NCBI GenBank assembly: GCA_917880885.1
Contig: OU862910.1
Span: 54,613,285 to 54,677,284, forward strand
DNA length: 64,000 nucleotides
Source: Limnephilus marmoratus
Taxonomy: Eukaryota > Arthropoda > Insecta > Trichoptera > Limnephilidae
Direction of reading: 5' to 3'
A model generated the notes under the pieces. The model was not told where the DNA came from. It worked only from the letters and a program-made list of their open reading frames with translations, and did not search any database. A program made the translations under genes and the position numbers. Positions 52,635-62,159 of this stretch are shown piece by piece. Numbering within the stretch: position 1 is the stretch's first letter; each line of letters opens with the position of its first letter.

Positions 52635-52828
52635 ATTGAAATTAATAGATTACTTCGTTTTTACCACTTTTATTGTTTATAAAACCGACATGTTTCGTCA
52701 GCAAAGCTGACTTCTTCGGGGTTTTGACAGAACTGTCAAAACCCTGAAGAAGTCAGCTTTGCTGACGAAACATGTCGGTTTTATAAACAATAAAAGTGGT
52801 AAAAACGAAGTAATCTATTAATTTCAAT
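52635..52828. repeat. Foldback unit, 96-bp arms, 2-nt spacer
   Basis: 52635-52730 and 52733-52828 are inverted copies, starting ATTGAAATTAATAGATTACT. The few differences include a C in the left arm that spoils its CUGANGA box. The right arm holds the best hammerhead-like core of the window. Confidence 0.8.
52738..52782 (+). ncRNA. Best hammerhead-like motif of the window
   Basis: AAAACC-CTGAAGA-A-GTCAGC-TTT-GCTGAC-GAAA-CATGTC-GGTTTT. Stem I (AAAACC/GGTTTT, 6 bp) and stem II (GTCAGC/GCTGAC, 6 bp) are perfect. CUGAAGA fits CUGANGA, GAAA is intact, stem III could be the palindromic ACATGT, and GUC is in the cleavage position. One unpaired A between CUGAAGA and stem II departs from the canonical fold. 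Function would be self-cleavage of a Penelope-like or retrozyme-like transcript. Confidence 0.55.
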
Positions 52829-52884
52829 TCAATAAATCAATAAAAAAATCTTAGCAATTTTTAATATTTTGGTAGAAAGCTGTC

Positions 52885-53075
52885 ACTTTGTGGTTGGACA
52901 TATTTAATGAAATAAAACGACTACTTTATTATCACGAATTTTAATTTAATTTTTTAATACCGACCGGTTTTGCTTAACAGAAACATCATCATGGTACCAA
53001 ATTAAACTGTTAACAAAATTAAAATAAAAGTTTATTTTTGAAGCTTGATGACGCTTATGTTAACGAAACCAGTCA
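52885..53075. repeat. Degenerate foldback with hammerhead-like pieces
   Basis: CCGACCGGTTTTGCTTAACAG, then CATCATCATGG on the left faces CTTGATGACGCTTATGTTAACG, then AAACCAGTC on the right. It looks like an older unit of the same kind as 52.63-52.83 kb. Confidence 0.4.
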
Positions 53076-53077
53076 TT

Positions 53078-53520
53078 TTTTTTACATTAGCTCCAAACGG
53101 CCCTGAGGAAGCTAATTCCTCTCAGGGCCTATGCCATCTTTGGGGATGCTGTGTGGAGGGTCTTTTTAGGAAAGGGAGGAGAGGAAGTTCTGTGAAGGAA
53201 AAGGGTATTAGGGGTGGGTAGGAATCTAAGGGTCATTATGTCCAGGAGTGACGGGCGTATGAATCCATCCTGCCCACTGCGGTGTAAAGCGATGTTCCGA
53301 GAGAGTACAGCTCCAGAAGTCAAAGAGACTCCCTCAACCATTCTCTCCTGATCCGGCCTGCCGTGCAGTTGGTTGGCGGATGCATCCACTGTCAAGACCC
53401 GGACAAACCTTATCCCTTGTACGCGGGCACCCCAGTTAAGTCACGTAGCGAACCACTTGGGGTGACCTATGGCAGATGTGTTGGTTATCCAATAAATGGT
53501 TACCGGGGCGGCGGTACCCT
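53078..53520 (-). mobile_element. Retroposon family B, long form, near complete
   Basis: It opens with a T run and TTAGCTCCAAACGGCCCTGAGG, and closes with GGTTACCGGGGCGGCGGTACCC. Compared with the 330-bp form it has about 100 extra bp (AGAGAGTACAGCTCC..GGTTGGCGGATGC). An 89-codon sense frame (53395-53129) aligns with the 9.56-9.85 kb copy. Confidence 0.65.
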
Positions 53521-53524
53521 AATT

Positions 53525-54000
53525 GAAATATTAATAAATTAAATATAATTTTATATACTTGTACGCCTATCTCGACTCAGGTATATCCTAGTGAGACAGG
53601 CATCAAAAAACCCAATGTAAATATACTTTTTTATAGATAAATAAAAAAATAAAAAAAATTCGTCGTTATAAACAAGGTTATTGTTTTATATATTTTTTTT
53701 GGTGTTATTTTCTAGTTAAAGTCTTTTCACAGTTTTTTTCAATTGCAATTTGTGCCAGACATATTTATTATTTACAAATTAATTTATACTAAACTTACAT
53801 AAATGCATTCAGCACCCCACGTGGAAGTGCGAATTGACTTAAGACGAGGTTTATTAAAAAAGGTTTAAAAAAATTAACTCCAGAATGTGAAATATATTTG
53901 TTGACCGAATTATGGCAACTTTATCACTGAATTACATGTTTTAAAATTACGTCTTACATAGTAATAATCATCCATCCCACAATGGTGCTGTAATTCACGG
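53525..54000. other. LINE-like 3' tail and AT-rich spacer
   Basis: TCTCGACTCAGG..CCTAGTGAGACAGGCATC, then AATAAAAAAATAAAAAAAATT (53565-53660), resembles LINE 3' UTRs with A-rich tails. The rest is unassigned. Confidence 0.35.
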
Positions 54001-54001
54001 T

Positions 54002-54140
54002 AATGATTGCTGACGGTTTAGTCCTCCGTTGAACTCCAATATTGTGTCATAAAATCTAGTCTAAATTCCATCGCCCTCTGTTAAACTCGATCGCTTCCTC
54101 GGGGATCTTGGGAAATTTCTCCATTCGGGTAATAGACAGC
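54002..54140. repeat. Direct repeat, left member
   Basis: About 135 bp (GCTGACGGTTTAGTCCTCCG to TCTTGGGAAATTTCTCC) recurs at 56037-56175 in the same orientation with scattered differences. Identity is high enough that both must be copies of one element or the ends of one. Confidence 0.75.
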
Positions 54141-54479
54141 CGCCGGTCGTCACCCACTAAATTCTATAAAAATCAGCATATTGGTGAGCATTGACTTCTT
54201 GAGTTTTTGATGAATTCGGTACAGCTGCTTATAAACGTAGCAATAGTGTATGTTCACCGATACTCGTTTATTGACCTGCTCACACATGTGCTTAAATACA
54301 TAATACAAAATATGTTTCTTTTTTAAATTATTTATTCACAGCTCGACTGTCGTGAACTCCTGAGTCTAGTACCTATTCGACACACTAGACATAAGAACCT
54401 TTTTCAATGTCACCATTCACAAACAATTTATGAAGCAAACTCGTCAATAGCAAACGAATTTACATCACATTTTTAACAT

Positions 54480-54900
54480 TACTTGTTAGGCCTCATCTTG
54501 AATCTGCTTGTGTTGTTTGGTCTCCTTTTTATGCTGTCCATATTCGTCACATTGAATCGTTTCAACATTGGTTCTTAAGAGGGATTGCCAGGAGGCTAGG
54601 ATTACAAAGAGGCAATTACTTACCAAAGAGGCTTTCTTCTTGAGAAGATCGTCTGAAAAAAATTGATCTCATTTATCTCTTCATAATTTCTTATCAATTG
54701 TATTATTGATTCACCTACATTACTATAACTCATCCCTTTCAAAATATCTTTCCGCAGACTGTGAAATAATGAACTGCTTTCCCTCAATCAACAGTCAACA
54801 CTTGACTAATTATGGATATTATTCACCTCTCAACTTAACTCGACTCAAGTCAAGACCTTGACTTTTTTGGTATAAGTATAAATGATTTTAGACGGTCGCT
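54480..54900 (+). mobile_element. LINE reverse transcriptase fragment
   Basis: About 55 codons read LVRPHLESACVVWSPFYAVH, then IESFQHWFLRGIARRLG, the post-palm region of a jockey- or CR1-like RT. A stop follows LPKRLSS at about 54644. Later sequence has no recognisable C-terminus. It resembles RSQLEYNSPVWNPYYNIH at 11.2 kb only distantly. Confidence 0.6.
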
Positions 54901-54904
54901 AAAC

Positions 54905-55195
54905 AATTGAAGATATTTTACATCTGTGTATTTTGATTTTTAGCGAAGACTTAACTAGACTTTTCACTTCTATTTTCTTATATTTATCTCTGATTTTGTC
55001 TTTGCTTTTCATTTATCATCCTTTAATCTTATAATGTACTCTTTTTTTTAAATTTGTGTTAATTTATTTTTAATGTTATAACAATTTCGCTGCTTAAAAC
55101 ATACCTGAGCAATTTTTCATGTCAAAATATAATTTGTGATAATTGTCAAAATTTAATAAGATTTTTTTAGTATTTTTTTTTATCGAATTGTAAAT
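54905..55195. other. AT-rich spacer
   Basis: Nothing recognised. Confidence 0.35.
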
Positions 55196-55200
55196 TGTAA

Positions 55201-55370
55201 CCGGTCAGTTGCTGAGTTGGCATCGTGTTTGAGTTCCACCCGAAAGTCGCGTGTTCGATTCCTCGGCTGGCTAAGTCTTCCATCACAACACAAGCAACAT
55301 TTTCCGCATTCTGTGGTGGTTGTAGGAGATTTACAAATTTTGTCAGGTTATTTGTCATTCTTTTTAAATT
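55201..55370 (+). mobile_element. tRNA-headed SINE, second type
   Basis: Head: A box GTTGCTGAGTTGG and B box GTGTTCGATTCC (55251-55262). The body contains CATCACAACACAAGCAAC and TTTGTCAGGTTATTTGTC. It differs from family A in the body. TTGTCAGGTTATT is shared with 33.35 kb. Confidence 0.5.
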
Positions 55371-55374
55371 AATT

Positions 55375-56030
55375 AAAAATTAAACCTTGTAATTTTTTTT
55401 TTACATTTAATGAACCTATTGCAAAAGCCTAATGAGAGCGTATAAAAGAGTAAATAAATAAAAAATATGAATGTACTGAAATATTATTCTGAAAGCTTTA
55501 GCTTTTCAGCCACTCGCAAGCAAACGAAATCAAGTCTCTCATTTTGAGTCATCAAGCATAGTTCATCACTCTAGCGGCCACCTCCGAGCAGCTGCACCTC
55601 TCCCCCACTTCTCCACTGGCTCCTCCCAACACTGTACCCCCCGGTGCAGGCCGAGCGACTAACCCAACCGAGACACGTGCTCCGTCTATTTCGGGCATAC
55701 CTCCTCCGTTCCTTGCATCCCTGGCTGTTGGCTGTTGGTTGCTGGCTGCTTCTTACAGTAACTTCTGGAGAGTAAACATGCACTCAGACTCATTACGTTC
55801 ATGTATGTTAAGAGGTGTGATATATCAACTGTTTGGCCCCTGCGGAATGTGGGTAATGGAATATGACTTAGCGTTGGAAAAACAAAGTATTTCTTAATAA
55901 GGAGAAAAAAATACATCTAGGAATTTTTGTGAGTTTTAAATAGCATGTAAGGGGCACGGTTTAGGTTGAGTATTGTAATTTGTAAGAACATGACCCCCAA
56001 ATATGGTAAAAAAATCAACCAAATCAAATC
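55375..56030. other. Spacer with GC-rich patch
   Basis: 55565-55770 is C-rich with a GGCTGTTGGCTGTTGG repeat. The open minus frames there overlap each other and have no motifs. Confidence 0.3.
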
Positions 56031-56036
56031 TCAACA

Positions 56037-56175
56037 GTCATTACTGCTGACCGGTTAGTCCTCCGTTGAACTCCAGTATAGTGTCATAGAATCTAGTCTA
56101 AACACCATCGCCCTCTGTTGGACTCGATCGCTTCCTCAGCTATCTTGGGAAATTCCCCCATCGGATGATAGGTTG
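56037..56175. repeat. Direct repeat, right member
   Basis: Partner of 54002-54140. It ends a few tens of bases before the Helitron at 56212. Confidence 0.75.
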
Positions 56176-56211
56176 AATGATTATTATTTTAGGTTAAGTT
56201 GTGTATTGTAA

Positions 56212-56840
56212 TCTTTCTAATACTATAAAGAGGAAAGATTTGATTGTTTGTTTGCATTGAATAGGCTCCGAAACTAATGAATCGATTTGAAAAATTCTTT
56301 CACAAATAGAAAGCTACATTATCAGCGAGTCTGTAGCTGTAATAATAGCTGTGTGGAACTAATGTAAAAAATAAAATAAAATATATATATATATATATAT
56401 TCATTTATATCTCCCTCTCAACTACCGTTCGCCTCGCTTTTCGTAACGCTATCGTCACGCATTCACCAGCTTAAGAAGTTTTACTTCAAAAATTACAGTA
56501 AAAGTTTAAAAATGCCCTTTCATGTTTAGTGGTGTATGGGATGAATCATTATTATCATTATCATTACATAGTATAAAATGAAGTCGCTCAAAATGTATGT
56601 GCGCATAGATCTTTGAAACTACGCAACGGATTTTCATGAGGTTTTCACCAATATATAGAGTGATTCAAGAGGAAGGTTTATATGTATAACACGTGCTTCT
56701 TATGGTAGAGAAAAGCAGAGAAATTCAAATATTCAATTCAGGCAGCGGGCAGCTGGCAAGCGGGTGATGTGGATTTTATAAAGGTTGGGTAAAGGCGCTG
56801 TGTTTCGTTAGCCACAGCAACGTGTGGCCGGGTCTGCTAG
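56212..56840 (+). mobile_element. Non-autonomous Helitron
   Basis: It begins TCTTTCTAATACTATAAAG after an A, includes GATTTGATTGTTTGTTTG and AATAGGCTCCGAAACTAATG, the usual start of insect Helitron-like repeats, and ends CCACA-GCAACG-TGTGG, CCGGGTCTG, CTAG followed by T. Inside lie a retroposon B tail (56343-56375), an AT dinucleotide run and a piece of the TTTTACTT element (56405-56495). No Rep/helicase. Confidence 0.75.
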
Positions 56841-56849
56841 TAAAGAATA

Positions 56850-57380
56850 ATTTAATAAATTTTGTTTTTGTTGGGAAGAATGAAGCAAAAAAAATTAAGT
56901 AAAAATTACATTGTCGAATTGAATCAGAAATTGATAAATGTCGCGTCTCTACGCACCCAGCATCTTTGGAGATAAAAGGGGACTGTGGGCGGGTGTTCCA
57001 AACTTGTTAGACTAACTTTTACGAACATTTTGATACCATCGGTGAGCACAAATAATTCTCTCGAGGAAAACATGGCACAATCATAAATATCCAATAGGTA
57101 CTTGAGTGGGGTCTTGTCAAAAGTTGGTGTAACAAGAAATAATGTATGTATGTATTTTATTTATTGTTTGAAACATTTGCAGAGTGTAAATAATTAATAT
57201 GTTAATAGAATTACCATTGGGATGGGCATAGATTTTAACACTACAATTCAAAATGTTCACAGCGTAAATCAAGGTTTAGTAGTTACTAGGTTTAGATGCT
57301 ACTAGTGAAAAAAACAGAAATAATAATAAGCAAAATAAAATATAACGTAGTTTATAGTACCTACAAAGTCAGAGAAGACG
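56850..57380. other. Spacer with a LINE family T piece
   Basis: TCTCGAGGAAAACATGGCAC, ATCATAAATATCCAATAGG and TTGAGTGGGGTCTTGTCAAAAG (57059-57121) are decayed family T sequence in plus orientation. The rest is AT-rich. Confidence 0.4.
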
Positions 57381-57519
57381 TAGTAAGGCCTCATTCTCAC
57401 GGGAGCTTTTTTAACGTCCGTTAAAAAAGCGTTCAAATAGAACAAATGCATTTCCAAGTATACATTCATACGTCAGCGCTTTTAAAACGCGACGCTTTTT
57501 TATCGAGCAGTGTTGCATT

Positions 57520-57861
57520 TTGAACGCTGGGCGTTGGGCGTTAAAGGGAATAGATCATATGAAACTTCGTATTATTATTCACACGAGCGGTAAAACAACG
57601 CCGGTGCATCAATCTTTATCTGTTAATCCTGTACTTCCATCTAAAGTAATTAGGATTCTAGAGAATCGTCGATATCGCCCCGCTAATTCAACTGCACCAA
57701 GTTCTAGGCCACACTCCGCACAAAGCTTTTTTACCACTTTCAACCCAAATATTTGCCCATGTCCATCCAACACTGACGAATCAAGTTCAATAACTGTTCA
57801 GAGCCCATTGACTTATATAAGTTCACCAGAAGAATTTTACTTATCTCCAGATGATTGTTAA
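57520..57861 (+). pseudogene. C-terminus of the element's second protein
   Basis: The frame ends SSITVQSPLTYISSPEEFYL..DDC at a natural-looking stop inside the Harbinger element. Many PIF/Harbinger elements encode a DNA-binding Myb- or MADF-like partner beside the transposase, and a Ser/Pro-rich tail like this would fit such a partner. The DNA-binding part itself is missing, so this is inference from context. The first codons up to about residue 20 derive from the terminal repeat region. Confidence 0.4.
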
Positions 57862-57932
57862 ATTTAATACCAAAATTTTTAATAAATATAAATTATTTTG
57901 TAATTATAGTTTTTAAACAGGTAAATAAAACT

Positions 57933-58205
57933 AGTCGTTGTACAGGTGGTGTCGCCAAACGCATGGTATCTTGAAGTGTAATTCGAGGCCCCACTATCGT
58001 CAACAGTTCGTCAAATGTTGAAATAGACAATCAAAAATAACTAAAAAATCTATCGGGGTATTGCCTTAATTCGTACAGTGTCACAAACTGCCCTTTCTTT
58101 TAAGTATCTCAGTTCATTCAGAGGATGAACCCAGAATGCCTTTTGTTTTCTTTTTCGTCTTCCAGCAACACAAATCGCTATTGCTATTAATTTTGCAGAA
58201 ACCAT
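57933..58205 (-). pseudogene. Harbinger transposase, N-terminal fragment
   Basis: The start at 58205 leads into AGRRKRKQKAFWVHPLNELR. RxFWVHP is the conserved beginning of HARBI1-like nucleases. A stop follows KAIPR. In a shifted frame LSISTFDELLTIVGPRITLQ and MRLATPPVQRL continue the family pattern (the usual FDELL..PPEQRL region). The DDE catalytic domain is deleted. The gene faces the plus-strand remnant at 57.5-57.86 kb, so the deletion removed the middle of the element. Confidence 0.8.
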
Positions 58206-58347
58206 TTCCACGTCTTACTGAAGCGAGAAACGAAACAAGAGTGATTTTTAAGCGTTCGTATGAACGATCATATCGCAAACGTTATAAAAGCGCCAACGCC
58301 GAGTTTTAACGCAGCGTTTTTTAAAGTCTCGTGCGAATTACGCCTAA

Positions 58348-58545
58348 TATAGCATAATAAAACAATTACATATTTTTTAATTCAAATACTTCTTTTGCCT
58401 TTTCTCAGTTTAACTTATAGCTAATAAAATGTATACAATGTTTTTTTTTAATATACGAGGCTGTTTATAAAGATGTATATATCGTTACATTATATAATCA
58501 TGTATTATACAATCTGTTTATTCCAGACATTGGATTGAAATAGGC
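58348..58545. other. AT-rich spacer
   Basis: Nothing recognised. Confidence 0.35.
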
Positions 58546-58549
58546 AATA

Positions 58550-59201
58550 TCTCTACATATTAAAAATTAAAGTCGTCCGCGTCGTCTCTCTGTCAGTCTG
58601 TCTGTCTGTTCGCGATAAACTCAAAAACTTCTGAACGTATTTTCATGCGGTTTTCATTAATATATAGAGTGATTCGTGAAGAAGGTTCGTGTATATAATT
58701 TGTCAAGGATTTGTGTAAATTGGTTGAATCATAACGATAATTGTTAGAAGCGTCGGAAAAAGTGCCGCCTGGGAGCTTTCAACGAAAACACTGCCCAATC
58801 CCTTTGAGATGTAACAAAACAATGCATGGTGGGATATTTCTCTTTTATAGAACTTCAAAAAAGTCTGCGATGGCATATATCTGTCTTTTACGTATAGCTT
58901 ACTATACCCATTCTATCTTCTAAAAAAATGGTCACGTACAATGCGGTAGTTGGAAAGTTATTTAGACGGATACATTATTAATCCTTATCAACTTAAATAC
59001 GTTACTTACCTCAAGCATTTCATGCACATTATTATAATCTTTCGCACCATGTCTACGTATTATAAATTAAAGTCCTCCGCGGCGTTTGTCTGTCTCTTCG
59101 CGATACACTCCAAGATGGCGGTGGTTATAAAGGTTGGAAAACCATCCAGTAGATGGCGTTATGTTTAGTTGGCCACAGCAACGAGTGGCTGGGTCAGCTA
59201 G
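58550..59201 (+). mobile_element. Non-autonomous Helitron, possibly two merged copies
   Basis: It starts TCTCTACATATTAAAAATTA after an A and ends CCAC-AGCAACGA-GTGG, CTGGGTCAG, CTAG before a T. A second 5' sequence, TCTACGTATTATAAATTAAAG..TCTGTCTCTTCGCGATA, begins at 59052, so either a short copy sits in the 3' part or two copies recombined. The TAATATATAGAGTGATTCG phrase is shared with the 56.2-kb Helitron. Confidence 0.7.
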
Positions 59202-59204
59202 TTG

Positions 59205-59655
59205 TTATTAAACAACTCAAGACGAAAGGTTTTACGACTCCTTAAATAACGTCTATTACGAAATTTAATATGAATATTACTTAGACAATGAGTGGTTACA
59301 AGCTTGTAAATGAAGGCCCGGTAGTAAGCACTCAAAAAGAAGAGGAAGGGGAGATATGTAAATATGAATGTTAAAGGGAGCGCGCTAATATTAAAAACGT
59401 TAATATTTAAGCGAAAATTGTGAAAATAATATAACGCGTAAGATACTCGTAATAGAAAAAAAATGTTTGTAATAATTTTCGGAGCATACTTTCCGATTTT
59501 TTCTATCCAGGGAATTTCATGTTAACACCCTTTCGGCGTGGCAAATACAAGATATTATCTTAAAAAATAACATATATTTTTTTAGAAACTTAAAAACTTT
59601 TGTTCAGTAGAAATATTAATTGAGTTACAAAACGGTAGAAATTCGGAATGCAGCG
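59205..59655. other. AT-rich spacer
   Basis: Nothing recognised. Confidence 0.35.
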
Positions 59656-59659
59656 GCTG

Positions 59660-59890
59660 AAGCCGTGTATGTCAAGACAGAGTAAGTGTGTGGCGGTGGT
59701 CCGTCCTCTCTGTATGTCCTTGCGGAGAAATGTTTGGTATATCACAGGGACAAGTGGGAGAGCCGAGAGCCCGGTGGACTCCCGTTGGCAATCCGTGGGG
59801 TAAACACAACGCGGCGGGAGTAACTCGCTTTCGCTGGTCGCCCACGACTATTTGTTTCATCTCGCGAGATACATCTTGAACCAAGTCACT
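59660..59890 (+). mobile_element. LINE family T tail piece, then GC-rich sequence
   Basis: GTCAAGACAGAGTAAGTGTGTGG and GGTCCGTCCTCTCTG then CCTTGCGGAGAAATG match the family's 3' end; the TTAG tail is missing. The following 160 bp (to 59880) is GC-richer and open on both strands, but unassigned. Confidence 0.45.
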
Positions 59891-59989
59891 ACCAAATATT
59901 TAACAGGAACTTTCAACTATCTGCGTTCAACATTCATTGATTATATTTGCTCTTTTTTTTCATTGATTATTTTTGCTCTCTTTTGAACA

Positions 59990-60115
59990 TCTCTTCAAGA
60001 CCCATGTTTACTCCTTCCTCTCCTCAAAAAGACCCCCCACACACCATCCCAAAAGATCAGGTCCTGATGGAAATTATTTTCCAGCTGTGTGGAGTCAATG
60101 TTAAAAAAATTGTTA
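59990..60115 (+). mobile_element. Retroposon family B, 3' piece
   Basis: CTTCCTCTCCTCAAAAAGACCCC, CATCCCAAAAGAT, GAAATTATTTTCCAGCTGTGTGGAGTCAATG and an A-rich tail. Confidence 0.5.
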
Positions 60116-60119
60116 TAAT

Positions 60120-60445
60120 ATATTATTCGTAGTAAATTAATCTACTAGTTTTTGTGTACGTTCGTTATTTAATATAATATCGCACATCCCGAAAAAAGTC
60201 AAAATTTTCTCTCTTACGTCTTATCTCTGCCCCATGAAAACTGTATTTAAGTTAGATCAATCCATCTCCGCAATATGTCGCTAGTATCTCTTTTCGGCGG
60301 TACCTCTTGTTCATCATCTTTCATTTGTTTTCGCTCTCCTGTAAAATTAACTTTTTTGGCTTACTACACTTTTCTACGGGATGAGCAATATGTCATCATA
60401 CTGATATTGGCAACGAATGATGCCAATCTTCATTTCGGTGAAACG
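60120..60445. other. Spacer
   Basis: A 69-codon chance frame runs into the tandem repeat. Nothing recognised. Confidence 0.35.
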
Positions 60446-60450
60446 TTTAG

Positions 60451-60775
60451 ATTAACTTCTTTAGTTTTATCCTTTGTTGCCTAAACCAAATTCTAGATAG
60501 ATTAACTTCTTTAATTTTATCCTTTGTTGCCTAAACCAAATTCTAGGTAGATTATCTTCTTTAATTTTATCCTTTGTTGCCTAAACCAAATTCTAGGTAG
60601 ATTAACTTCTTTAATTTTATCCTTTGTTGCCTAAACCAAATTCTAGGTAGATTATCTTCTTTAATTTTATCCTTTGTTGCCTAAACCAAATTCTAGGTAG
60701 ATTATCTTCTTTAATTTTATCCTTTGTTGCCTAAACCAAATTCTAGGTAGATTAACTTCTTTAGTTTTATCTACC
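60451..60775. repeat. 50-bp tandem repeat, about 6.4 copies
   Basis: Units start at 60451, 60501, 60551, 60601, 60651, 60701 and 60751 (partial). Each has ATTA(A/T)CTTCTTTAATTTTAT, CCTTTGTTGCCTAAACC and AAATTCTAGGTAG. Near identity between units points to recent expansion. The array ends in a TCTACCTAAAGAAG fold. Confidence 0.9.
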
Positions 60776-60779
60776 TAAA

Positions 60780-61235
60780 GAAGATGAAATTAAAATAAAT
60801 TTAATTGTAAATTAATGGCTTCTGTGCTCGATTGAACGTTTTTTGATGGAGAAAATTGTAAAGCTTTTTCGCTAAGTAGGTATGGTCTTAACTTTTTAAG
60901 ACTTCCGAACAATTTAAACTTTTCCTATATAAGTATTCACGACACTGAACTTTGACATTATATTTTACGGGTTTCCTCGCTAAATGTATTAAAACGTACA
61001 TAAATGTTTTAGTCAATTCAATTATTAATTCTGGTTATGGAGTAAATTTCCTGTAATTCTCGAATAACTTTAAGAAATATTTTTACATCCGCACATAATT
61101 TACGTATTGCTCTTAATTTGAACCCATTTTTGGGAGATGTCTGGAAAAAGATTTTTTTAATTCATTGATAACCTGTTTTTAATTGTTTAATTATTTAATA
61201 TAATAATAAATTTAATTATTAATTATATTTTTTGA
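60780..61235. other. AT-rich spacer
   Basis: Nothing recognised. Confidence 0.35.
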
Positions 61236-61239
61236 ACTT

Positions 61240-61315
61240 CTCCCGTCTGGAGTCAGTGAAAGTATAGCATCCCCAATTGGGGTATGTTATGAGGCTGAAC
61301 CCTCGACCACGACCA
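61240..61315 (-). mobile_element. SINE family A, 3' piece
   Basis: CTGGAGTCAGTG, TAGCATCCCCAATTGGGG and TATGTTATGAGGCTGAA are the reverse of the family's 3' third. Confidence 0.5.
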
Positions 61316-61452
61316 CAGCTGAATATTGCAAATAAAAAAACATTATTTTTCATTGATCAAATGGGAAATTTTAGAATTTAAAATCTCCATAACCTGCTGA
61401 TAGAAACATTTCGAGTTGAAAGTTGTTTCCTGCCAACTGCAAAAACCTAAGG

Positions 61453-62156
61453 TAAGGGGAGGTAAGATTTTAAAACTATTTTTTTTCTGAATGTATACAT
61501 ATTGAGAGTATTGTGTCAAAATTTCAAGAAAACCTGAGGAAAACTAACGAAGATACAGCGATTCAAGCGACTGTCCCTCATGCTCGATTCAAGTATATTT
61601 CGAGTATAAAAAAAACTTTAAATCGACTTTCTTGCAAACAAATTTTTGAAGTTCGTGAACATCAAAATCTACTTGACCGATCCTTTTGAAATTTTGTACA
61701 CCATTTCTACACACAAATCAACAGGTAAATAAAGTGTTTTTTAAATATATTTTTTTCTTCATTTTATAATAACTAATTCACCGAAATTTTTTGGCGAAAA
61801 TTGCGTTTTTTACTTCAAAATGCTGCCAAAAATAAAAAAAAATCGAAAAACGAAAAACTCCCTCTGCTTACCTTGAAAAACGTATCAACTTTTAAACGCA
61901 TTTCGACTTTTTTGTTTTAAATGATACGATATAGAGTTTTGGTATTCACCGTATAAATACTTTTTTTCGCGGCGCCTCCGGAGATTCGCTCTCACGGACT
62001 TATTTATTAATATTTTTAATTGAATTTTTTTTCAAAGATACTTCAGATATTATACTATAACGTGTAAATAAAAAAATAAACCATAAATATTCATATCTCA
62101 AAAAAATCATGAAAATATGCCTTTTTTGTTTTTAAAACCTTACCCCCCCCCCCCCT
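61453..62156. repeat. Possible element with GGTAAGATTTTAAAAC inverted ends
   Basis: AAGGGGAGGTAAGATTTTAAAAC (61455) faces GTTTTTAAAACCTTACCCCCC (about 62127-62150). The interior has AAAAATCG-type phrases and no ORF. No target duplication seen. Confidence 0.35.
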
Positions 62157-62159
62157 TAA

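Larger units (their letters stand above)
57387..58344. mobile_element. PIF/Harbinger deletion derivative
   Basis: Ends GGCCTCATTCTCACGGGAG and the complement of GGCGTAATTCGCACGAGAC are imperfect inverted repeats, flanked by a 3-bp duplication TAA (57384-57386, 58345-58347), as expected for PIF/Harbinger. It carries remnants of a short plus-strand gene and a minus-strand transposase N-terminus. Confidence 0.8.
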
